From NCBI GenBank assembly GCA_963724065.1, contig CAVRTB010000006.1:682001-746000 (forward strand): a stretch of DNA of 64,000 nucleotides, read 5' to 3'. A program made the translations under genes and the position numbers. This DNA is from DASRIA01 sp963724065. Its GTDB lineage: Bacteria > Actinomycetota > Thermoleophilia > Solirubrobacterales > JBBDJG01. Below the pieces are notes generated by a model. It ran no database searches and was not told the DNA's origin. It saw only the letters and a program-made list of their open reading frames with translations. Below are positions 57,566-64,000 of the stretch, in pieces; within the stretch, counting starts at the first letter, position 1; every line of letters begins with the position of its first letter.

Positions 57566-59095
57566 CTAGGAGGGGTCGGCCGTGGTGCCGCTGGCGCCGT
57601 TGGCGCGGCCTGCGACCGCCGTGCGACGCCGCGCGGGGCGGCGGCCGCGGCGCCTGCCGAGGCCGGCGGCCGCGCGCAGCTCTGCGATCGAGTCGCTGAT
57701 GCCCTGTGCGACGACGTACAGGTCCGCCATCGCGTCGAAGTCGCCGAGCAGGCCGAAGTTGAGGCGGCCGTTGTAGCTCATGATCGCGATGCAGAGCGCC
57801 TGTCGCTGAGCGAGCGGCGCGAGCGGGAAGACGTCGGTGAGCTGGCGACCGAGCACGTACAGCGGGATCTGGGGCCCGGGGACGTTCGTGATCACGAGGT
57901 TGAAGAACCGCTGCCGGGACTGAAGGCGCCCGGCCTGGGCGAGCACGGTCTGCGGGGCGAAGCCGGACAGCTGCGTGAGCACCTCGGCCCCGACGGCCTG
58001 GCCGCTCTGCTTGAGGCCGCCGAGCGACTCGCTCACGATGCGGTGGCGCTCGAGCGGGTCGGGCTCGAAGATCGGCAGCGGCGCCATCATCGCGGCGACG
58101 CGGTTGCCGGTGTCGCCGTACTCCTCGTCGCGACGCACGCTGACGGGCACCATCGCCTTGAGCGTGACCGCGTCGACCTGCTCGCCGCGTTGCTTGAGGA
58201 AGTCGCGCAGCGCGCCGGTCACGACCGTCACCACCACGTCGTTGACGGTGCCTCCGATCGCGTTCTTGATCTCCTTGATCTCGGCGAGGTCGGTGCGCAC
58301 CCAGTCGAAGCGCCGGTGGGGACCGATCGCGACGTTGAGGGGGCTCGGGGGGGCGCCGAAGCCGGTCCGCGCGAGCGCGCCCACGGCCGCGAGGCTGTCG
58401 ATGCTCTTGGAGACGAGTCGGCGCGGCGCGCGGAACGCGGCGCGCGCCGAGCGGACGATCTCGGCGGGCTGGATCGCGCGCTCGACAAGCGCGTCGCCGA
58501 GCAGTTCCATCGAAGTCGGCTCAGGCCGCGGGACCCAGGTGGACCCGGTGCCCGGCGGGGTCTCGGGCTCAGCCGCCGTGTCGAACAGAACGGCCGTGAT
58601 GTCGACGCCCGCGACGCCGTCGACGAGCGCGTGATGGGTCTTCGACAGAAGCGCGAAGCGAGGCTGCTCGGGCGCGTCCGATCCGGCGTCCCCGTTGCCG
58701 GCCGAGCCGCCTGGCTTGGTCGCGCCGAGGCCTTCGACGAGCCAGATCTCCCAGAGCGGCTTCGTGCGGTCGAGTTGCTGGGCGAACACACGGCTCGCGA
58801 GGTTCTTGAGCTGCTCCTCGCTGCCGGGCGGCGGCAGGGCGGTGACGCGCACGTGGTAGCGGAGGTTGAAGTGAGGGTCGTCCACCCACACCGGGCGCCC
58901 CTGGCCGAGCGGCACGAACCTCAGCTTCTGGCGGAAGCGCGGCACGAGCGACAGCCGCTGCTCGATGTGGTTGACGAAGTCGTCGTAGGCGGGCGGATCG
59001 CCTTCGAAGATGCTGACCCCGGCGACGTGCATGTGCGACGAGCCGTCCTCGAGGTGGAGGAAGGAGGCGTCGAGGGCAGTCAGGCGGTCGGTCAT
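57566..59095 (-). CDS. WS/DGAT-family wax ester synthase / diacylglycerol acyltransferase
   Basis: 509 residues. Makes wax esters or triacylglycerol from acyl-CoA. MTDRLTALDASFLHLEDGSSHMHVAGVSIFEG is the family's start. The active-site HHxxxDG is present in SKTHHALVDGVAGVD. Later come VNDVVVTVVTGALRDFLKQRGE, MVPVSVRRDEEYGDTGNRVAAMMAPLPI and LVITNVPGPQIPLYVLG. ATG 59095 is preferred because homology starts there; an earlier start at 59134 adds unrelated residues. Storage-lipid synthesis of this kind is common in actinobacteria. Confidence 0.92.
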   Translation of the reverse strand: MTDRLTALDASFLHLEDGSSHMHVAGVSIFEGDPPAYDDFVNHIEQRLSLVPRFRQKLRFVPLGQGRPVWVDDPHFNLRYHVRVTALPPPGSEEQLKNLASRVFAQQLDRTKPLWEIWLVEGLGATKPGGSAGNGDAGSDAPEQPRFALLSKTHHALVDGVAGVDITAVLFDTAAEPETPPGTGSTWVPRPEPTSMELLGDALVERAIQPAEIVRSARAAFRAPRRLVSKSIDSLAAVGALARTGFGAPPSPLNVAIGPHRRFDWVRTDLAEIKEIKNAIGGTVNDVVVTVVTGALRDFLKQRGEQVDAVTLKAMVPVSVRRDEEYGDTGNRVAAMMAPLPIFEPDPLERHRIVSESLGGLKQSGQAVGAEVLTQLSGFAPQTVLAQAGRLQSRQRFFNLVITNVPGPQIPLYVLGRQLTDVFPLAPLAQRQALCIAIMSYNGRLNFGLLGDFDAMADLYVVAQGISDSIAELRAAAGLGRRRGRRPARRRTAVAGRANGASGTTADPS

Positions 59096-59170
59096 GACGC
59101 ACTCAATCTTTACGCATCCTGCGCCGAAACCCAAATCGGCGTGGACGCCCGCAACGGCGGTGCGCGTTTT

Positions 59171-60271
59171 CTAGTGCGCGCGGGCCGGATGAGGGGTGGC
59201 CTGGGGCGAGGCGAGGCCCGTTCCCCGGCCGGCTTCCGAGCGCTCCAGGGAGGCTTTTGCCGCCCCGATCAGGCCGCTCGGATCATCGGCGGCGGCGGGG
59301 TAGTCGGCCCAGCCGACCGCGAGGTCGAAGTTGCCGGCGTCGTAACCCGCGCTGATCAACCGCCTGCTGACCATTTCGGCGACCGTGCCCGCGACCGCGG
59401 CGGCGCCGGCCGCGGCCGTCTCGGGGGCCATCACCGCAAAGCGCAGGCCGCCGAGGTGTGCGGCGCTGTCCTCGGTCCGGATGCGTTCGAGCATCGTCTT
59501 CGCGATCGCGGTGACGAGCCGATTCTCGCGGGCGGGCTCGAGCTGTCCCCTGATTTCGCCGGTGACCTCGACCATGACGACGGCGAGCGGGCGGCCGTGG
59601 CGCGCCGCGCGCGAGTGCTCGGCCGCGACGGCGGCCTCGAGCTGGTCGGCGTCGAGGAGGCCCACTCCATAGCGCAACGCTCCGTTCATCCGCAGGCCGA
59701 GGCGCTCGTCGGCGAGCACCGCGCGCATCATCAGGACCAGGCCACAGAGGACGACGAGCGTGGCGAGCAGCATCGTGACCCGGATCACCTCGAGGCGCGT
59801 GCTGTCGGCGCGCCCGACGATCAGGAGCAGGGCGGTCAGCATGATCGCGATCATGCACAGCTGGGCGACGCTCGCGCGGAGGGGCATGAACGCCGCGGCG
59901 AGCGCGACCACGAAGGTGAACAGGATTGTGAGCTCGCTATGCGCGGCGCCGGAGGCCTGTGCCAGCGCGGCGATGTGCGCGCTCATCATCACGAGCAGCG
60001 CGCCGAACGCGAACCGTGGGAGACGCGACCAGGGCACGATGAAGCTGAGTCCGGCGAAGAAGCCCGCCGAGGCAGCCGCCCAGCGCATCTGGGAGACGTC
60101 GGATCCCGGGATCTCGAGCGGCCCGATCGTCGCGACCACGCCAATCAGCGCAATCGCCGCCCACACGGCGGCTGCCATGCGACCGGTCAGATGGGTGTCG
60201 ACGCTCCGCCCGATAGAGGCTCTAATCGGCACGACACCACGGATTCGATAGAGCGAGTAGACGCTTTGCAA
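59171..60271 (-). CDS. Membrane protein with degenerate GGDEF domain
   Basis: 366 residues (TTG start as drawn; the true start may be further in). Six or so membrane segments at about 30-190 are followed by a cytoplasmic domain (about 200-350). That domain has the diguanylate-cyclase layout: LLDADQLEAAVAAEHSRAARHGRPLAVVMVEV, MLERIRTEDSAAHLGGLRFAVMAPET, and FDLAVGWADYP. At the GGDEF position it reads LGGLRF, so the catalytic acidic residues are lost and cyclase activity is unlikely. It may be a receptor or an inactive regulator. Confidence 0.72.
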   Translation of the reverse strand: MQSVYSLYRIRGVVPIRASIGRSVDTHLTGRMAAAVWAAIALIGVVATIGPLEIPGSDVSQMRWAAASAGFFAGLSFIVPWSRLPRFAFGALLVMMSAHIAALAQASGAAHSELTILFTFVVALAAAFMPLRASVAQLCMIAIMLTALLLIVGRADSTRLEVIRVTMLLATLVVLCGLVLMMRAVLADERLGLRMNGALRYGVGLLDADQLEAAVAAEHSRAARHGRPLAVVMVEVTGEIRGQLEPARENRLVTAIAKTMLERIRTEDSAAHLGGLRFAVMAPETAAAGAAAVAGTVAEMVSRRLISAGYDAGNFDLAVGWADYPAAADDPSGLIGAAKASLERSEAGRGTGLASPQATPHPARAH

Positions 60272-60275
60272 GCGC

Positions 60276-61367
60276 TCAGGACGAGAGCACGGTCACCGGA
60301 CCCTCGACGTACAGCCGGACGCGGTCGCCAGGGTGCCATGCCGGGAACGCGATGCTGCGACTGCGAAGCTCGGTCCCGGACTCGAGGCGCACGGTCACGA
60401 GCTGGTCGTGGCCGTAGAACTCTCGCCCGGTGACCACCGCCTCGTGGGTCTCCCGGTGGCCGGCGGGGGGCATCGTGCTGAGCGTGATCGCCTCGGGCCG
60501 GATCATCACGTCGACGCGCCCCGACGCGGACGGATCCGCCGTGAAGCGCCCGAGCTCGCACGACACCATGCCTTCACGTGCCTCGCCACTCACGATCACC
60601 GCGTCGCCGAGGAAGGCCGCGACCCAGTGGTCCGCGGGGCGACCGTAGACGTGCTCCGGGGTCCCGTACTGCACCACGCGCCCGTCGCGCATCACGGCGA
60701 CCGCGTCCGCGAGGCTCAGCGCCTCCTCCTGGTCGTGCGTCACGAACACCGCCGTGACGCCCGCCGCGAGCAGGATCTCGCGCGTCTCCTGGCGCACCCG
60801 GGCCCTGAGACCGGCATCGAGGTTCGAGAACGGCTCGTCGAGCAAGATCGTGCCGGGAGTGGGGGCGAGCGCCCGCGCAAGGGCCACGCGCTGCTGCTGG
60901 CCCCCGGAGAGCTCATGGGGGTGGCGGTCGGCAAGCTGCTCGAGGCCCACGAGCCGCAGGACCTCGGCGACGCGCTGCGCCGATGCGTTGCGGCCCAGCG
61001 CGTAGGCCACGTTCCCGGCCACGTCGAAGTGGGGGAACAGGGCGTAGTCCTGGAACACCATCCCGACGCGCCGCCGCTCGGGAGGCTCGAAGGTGCCGGG
61101 CCCGGCGACGACCCGCCCGCCGATCTCTATGCGCCCCGCGTCCGGGCGCTCGAAGCCGCCGATCAGGCGCAGCGTGGTGGTCTTGCCGCAACCGCTCGGG
61201 CCGAGCAGGGCACAGATCGCGCCCGCCTCGACCTCGAGCGTGACCCCGTCGACGGCGCGCACGCCGCCGAAAGCCTTGGCGAGGTTCTCACACCGCAGGG
61301 CGACGGTAGCTTCGCCGCGCTCGGCGTCCTGCGCGATCGGATCGGTGGTCACGTGAGGCGAGGTCAT
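60276..61367 (-). CDS. fbpC: Ferric-iron ABC transporter, ATP-binding protein
   Basis: 363 residues. ABC ATPase: Walker A GPSGCGKTTT, Q-loop MVFQDYALFPHFDV, signature LSGGQQQRVALARAL, Walker B TILLDEPFSNLD, switch His VFVTHDQEEAL. A TOBE-like C-terminal domain (VMIRPEAITLS, ...FYGHDQLVTVRLESG) is typical of FbpC/PotA-type importers. ATG 61367 overlaps the permease stop by 4 bp; an upstream extension of the frame is antisense-like noise. The order binding protein, permease, ATPase is that of fbpABC. Confidence 0.9.
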   Translation of the reverse strand: MTSPHVTTDPIAQDAERGEATVALRCENLAKAFGGVRAVDGVTLEVEAGAICALLGPSGCGKTTTLRLIGGFERPDAGRIEIGGRVVAGPGTFEPPERRRVGMVFQDYALFPHFDVAGNVAYALGRNASAQRVAEVLRLVGLEQLADRHPHELSGGQQQRVALARALAPTPGTILLDEPFSNLDAGLRARVRQETREILLAAGVTAVFVTHDQEEALSLADAVAVMRDGRVVQYGTPEHVYGRPADHWVAAFLGDAVIVSGEAREGMVSCELGRFTADPSASGRVDVMIRPEAITLSTMPPAGHRETHEAVVTGREFYGHDQLVTVRLESGTELRSRSIAFPAWHPGDRVRLYVEGPVTVLSS

Positions 61368-62887
61368 GGACGCTGCCGGGTCGTCAGCAGGTAGAGCGCC
61401 GGCGCCGAGATCACGAGCAGAACGAGCGATGGGACGGCCCCGCGCTCGTAGAAGGCTACCGACGTGGCGCTCCAGATCTCCGTCGAAAGTGTCTCGAACC
61501 CGATCGGCGCGAGGATCAGCGTTGCAGGCAGCTCCTTCACCGCCGTCAGGAAGACGAGCGCGGCGCCGGCCATCACACCGCCCGCGGCGAGCGGGGCGGT
61601 GATCGTGCGCAGCACCGCGAACGGGCCGCGGCCCACCGAGCGCGCGGCCTCCTCGACACGTGGTGAGACCTGGAGCAGCGACGCACGGGTCGCGCCCACG
61701 GCGAGCGGCAGCATCAGCACCACGAACGCGAACACGAGCATCGCGAGCGTCTGGTACAGCGGCAGCGCCACGCGCGTCCCGAAGAAGACGAGCGCCAGCG
61801 CGACGACGATGTGGGGGAGGGCGTAGCCGGTGAAGCTCACCCGCTCGATCACCGCGCTGAGGCGACCGGGGTAGCGCGCGGCGAGCATCGCGACGGGCAT
61901 CGCGCATGCGGCCGCCAGTCCGGCGGCGAGGCCGGCGGCCAGCATCGACCGGCCGGCGGCGCTCCAGATCTCCCCCCAGTCGACGTCACCGGCGACGCTC
62001 TGGAGCGACCAATAGACGAGCACTCCCACCGGCAGCACCAAGGCGACGAGCACCACCCCGGCGCAGACCGCGAGCGCCGGCCAGCGCCAGCGCCCGAGCG
62101 ACACCTGGCGCGGCGGGCGCGCCACCCCCGGGGCCGTGCGGTGGTAGGGACGGCGGCGGCGCGTGCGCGCCTCGAGCCACAGCACCCCGAGCATCAGCAC
62201 GACCAGCAAGGCGGACAGCGAGGCGGCGCCGACGCGGTCGAAGGTCGCGCGGTAGGACGTGTAGATCGCGCGCGTGAACGAGTCGAAGCGCATGATCGCC
62301 ACGGCGCCGAAGTCGCTCAGCGCGTACAGCGAGACGAGCAGCGCGCCTGCGCCGATCGCGGGCACGAGCTGGGGCAGTACCACCGTGCGATAGGCCGACC
62401 AGCTCGAGCGGCCCATGCCGTGCGCTGCCTCCTCGAGCTGCGGGTCGACGCGCGCGAGCGCGGCATTGATGGTCAGCAGCGCGAGCGGATAGGTGGAGAG
62501 CGTCAGGACCAGCCAAGCGCCGGCGAAGCCGTAGACCGACGGCAGCCGCTCGACCCCGAAGGGCTCCTGGAGAAGGTCCTGTAGAAGGCCCCGCGGGCCG
62601 ATCGCGGAGACCATCAGATAGGCGGCGATGTAGCTCGGGATCACGAGCGGCAACGTGAGGAGCACCGTCCACAGGCGCCGGGCGGGAAGGTCGGTACGCG
62701 TCACCAGCCACGACAGGGCCAGCGCGAGCCCCACGGCCGTTGAGGTGACGGCCACAGCGAGGCCGGCGCTGCGCACCAAGAGGCGGATCGTCTGGTCGCG
62801 CCAGATCGCTTCGCGCGCGAGGTCGGCATCCTGCGCCAGCACGACGCACAGGTACGCGAGCGGGATCGCCATCGGAACGGCGACCAC
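61364..62887 (-). CDS. fbpB: Ferric-iron ABC transporter, fused double permease
   Basis: 507 residues, about twelve membrane segments in two homologous halves, as in FbpB/SfuB. Each half has an EAA loop contacting the ATPase: EEAAHGMGRSSWSAYRTVVLPQLVPAI and EEAARSVGRGPFAVLRTITAPLAAGG. The first start codon available, GTG 62887, falls at the first membrane segment. In-frame sequence before it (PPAGWLIAGA) looks like the true beginning of that segment but has no start codon, so a few residues may be missing. Confidence 0.9.
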   Translation of the reverse strand: MVAVPMAIPLAYLCVVLAQDADLAREAIWRDQTIRLLVRSAGLAVAVTSTAVGLALALSWLVTRTDLPARRLWTVLLTLPLVIPSYIAAYLMVSAIGPRGLLQDLLQEPFGVERLPSVYGFAGAWLVLTLSTYPLALLTINAALARVDPQLEEAAHGMGRSSWSAYRTVVLPQLVPAIGAGALLVSLYALSDFGAVAIMRFDSFTRAIYTSYRATFDRVGAASLSALLVVLMLGVLWLEARTRRRRPYHRTAPGVARPPRQVSLGRWRWPALAVCAGVVLVALVLPVGVLVYWSLQSVAGDVDWGEIWSAAGRSMLAAGLAAGLAAACAMPVAMLAARYPGRLSAVIERVSFTGYALPHIVVALALVFFGTRVALPLYQTLAMLVFAFVVLMLPLAVGATRASLLQVSPRVEEAARSVGRGPFAVLRTITAPLAAGGVMAGAALVFLTAVKELPATLILAPIGFETLSTEIWSATSVAFYERGAVPSLVLLVISAPALYLLTTRQRP

Positions 62888-63003
62888 TGCGCCGGCGATC
62901 AGCCACCCAGCCGGGGGGCGGCGGCGCGCGGTGCCCGCCGGCGCGCCGCCCGCTGAGTCCTGCGCAGGGGCGGCGGTGGGGAGCGCCGCTCGTGCGGCGA
63001 GGC

Positions 63004-64000
63004 TCAGAGAGCTCCCGACTCCTCGATCATCCTGAGCGTGCCGCGCAGGTCGTCGAGGTTCGAGAGGTCGATCGCGGGATGCTCGATGCGCGCGAGCGGC
63101 ACGACGAGGCTGTCAGCCTTCACGCCGGCTGCGACGGGGTACTCCTTCACGTTCTTCGCGAAGTGCTCCTGCGCCTCCTTGGAGAGCATGAAGCGCGTGA
63201 AGCGCAGCGCCTCATCGCGCTTGTCGCTGCTCTCCAGGATGCCGATGCCCGCGACGTTCACGAGCGACCCCGGATCCCCGCCCGGCGGGAAGTACAGGCC
63301 CACGGGGTAGTCGGAGCCCTCCTCGGCCAGCGCCTCGGCGACGTAGTAGTGGTTGATCAACCCGACGTCGATCTCCTGCTTGGCGACCGCGTCCCTGATC
63401 GCGCTGTTGCTCTCGAACGACTGCGGATCGTTGGCGACGATGCCCTCGAGCCACTCGCGGGCGACGTCGTCGCCCTTGAGCCGGCGCAACCCGGTCACGA
63501 AGGACTGGAACGACCCGTTCGTGGGCGCCCATCCGAGCCGGCCTTTCCAGCGCTCGTCGGTGAAGCCGAGGACCGACGACGGCAGCTCCGCGCGGTCGAC
63601 CTTCTGCTTGTTGTAGGCGACCGCCCGCGCGCGGCCGGAGGTGCCCACCCAGCGGCCGGCCGTCGACCGGTAGCGCGGGGCGACCGAGTCGAGCACGTCG
63701 GCGGGAAGCTCCTGGAAGCGCCCCTCCTTCTGCAGCGCCCCGAGCGAGCCGGCGTCCTGCGCGAAGAAGAGGTCGGCAGGGCTGTTATCGCCCTCTTCGA
63801 GAATCGTGGCGGCAAGCTCCGCCGTATCGCCGTACCGGACCTTGACGTCGGGGTCGGGACCCTCGTTGTACTTGTCGATCAGGGTCTCGACGTATTCGGC
63901 CTCTCGACCGGAGTAGACCGTGAGCTCGCCGGACGAGTTGCTCTCGTCGCCGCAGGCCGCCAAGGCCCCGGCGGGCAGGGCGAGCATGAAACACAGCAGG
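63004..64000 (-). CDS. fbpA: Ferric-iron ABC transporter, substrate-binding lipoprotein (start beyond window end)
   Basis: About 331 residues visible. The edge shows LLCFMLALPAGALAACGDE, a lipoprotein signal with its Cys, so the real start lies just outside; ATG 63987 is probably internal to the signal. The mature protein begins ELTVYSGREAEYVETLIDKY, typical of Fbp-type iron-binding proteins. LINHYYVAEAL carries the paired tyrosines that ligate Fe(III). NKQKVDRAELPSSVLGFTDERWKGRLGWAPTNGSFQSFVTGL is also characteristic. Transcribed ahead of fbpB and fbpC. Confidence 0.9.
   Translation of the reverse strand, partial: LLCFMLALPAGALAACGDESNSSGELTVYSGREAEYVETLIDKYNEGPDPDVKVRYGDTAELAATILEEGDNSPADLFFAQDAGSLGALQKEGRFQELPADVLDSVAPRYRSTAGRWVGTSGRARAVAYNKQKVDRAELPSSVLGFTDERWKGRLGWAPTNGSFQSFVTGLRRLKGDDVAREWLEGIVANDPQSFESNSAIRDAVAKQEIDVGLINHYYVAEALAEEGSDYPVGLYFPPGGDPGSLVNVAGIGILESSDKRDEALRFTRFMLSKEAQEHFAKNVKEYPVAAGVKADSLVVPLARIEHPAIDLSNLDDLRGTLRMIEESGAL

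Noticed and set aside
57389..60433. 1014-codon plus-strand frame over WS/DGAT and the GGDEF-like gene
   Set aside because: Very long, but Arg/Asp/Val/Leu-rich with no domain; the minus-strand genes carry HHxxxDG and membrane segments.
1..64000. tRNA, rRNA, CRISPR arrays, insertion sequences or prophage genes
   Set aside because: None seen: no cloverleaf-like intergenic sequence, no regularly spaced repeats, no transposase or integrase motifs.

Overview
The window is a 64 kb piece of a very GC-rich, gene-dense bacterial chromosome. Gene content and order point to the Actinomycetota, most likely class Thermoleophilia (Solirubrobacterales-like). Pointers are sepF-proC-yggT-lspA-rluD, rpsB-tsf-pyrH-frr-uppS-cdsA, a GarA-like FHA gene overlapping an FtsR-like MerR gene, an RsiG-type anti-sigma protein, a short EF-Ts and a WS/DGAT acyltransferase. 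The lineage is inferred from these features; no database was searched. Start codons are often GTG or TTG, and neighbouring genes very often overlap by ATGA, GTGA or TTGA.

Layout. 1-2.4 kb: end of hisB, then hisH-hisA-hisF. 2.4-6.6 kb: a membrane-anchored PQQ-type propeller, a frameshifted soluble-glucose-dehydrogenase-type protein, a sulfotransferase, and a peroxiredoxin that has lost its catalytic core. 6.7-18.3 kb: housekeeping genes (cca, pgeF, yggS, sepF, proC, yggT, lspA, rluD, rpsB, tsf, pyrH, frr, uppS, cdsA). 18.3-19.2 kb: a VOC protein and an AraC regulator. 19.3-21.3 kb: a thioredoxin-like fusion protein overlapping a UGSC-family selenoprotein, whose in-frame UGA is followed by an excellent SECIS hairpin. 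21.3-24.6 kb: UvrD-like helicase, a small conserved protein, a lipoprotein. 24.7-34.7 kb: dxr-rseP, a long-chain acyl-CoA ligase (frameshifted), a sulfatase broken by about seven indels, a large unknown membrane protein, a phosphoesterase, and ispG. 34.9-42.6 kb: four tandem, translationally coupled paralogous secreted glycoside hydrolases and a GH2 enzyme. 42.7-49.3 kb: proS (one frameshift), a CDP-alcohol phosphatidyltransferase, a GDP-mannose-pyrophosphorylase/phosphomannomutase-like fusion, then rsiG-like, garA-like and ftsR-like genes. 49.3-53.5 kb: SRPBCC protein, alkyl-DHAP-synthase-like flavoprotein, thioesterase, nadE. 53.6-57.4 kb: three strong intergenic hairpins, a hydrolase, an RsbW/STAS partner-switch pair, and amt-glnK. 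57.6-64 kb: WS/DGAT, a membrane protein with a degenerate GGDEF domain, and a ferric-iron ABC transporter (fbpCBA) running off the end.

The most notable find is the selenoprotein at 20758-21282. Read conventionally it would be split into two short ORFs. It pairs with the overlapping upstream thioredoxin-like gene as a probable redox module. Second is a recurring promoter layout: a -10-like hexamer 6 or 7 nt before the start codon in at least eleven genes, implying many leaderless mRNAs. Third is the RsiG-like protein with a near-perfect c-di-GMP-binding motif.

Caveat: five genes (hisH, glucose dehydrogenase, fadD, proS, sulfatase) carry apparent indels. Since proS and hisH are normally essential or biosynthetic, part of this is probably sequencing or assembly error rather than gene decay.
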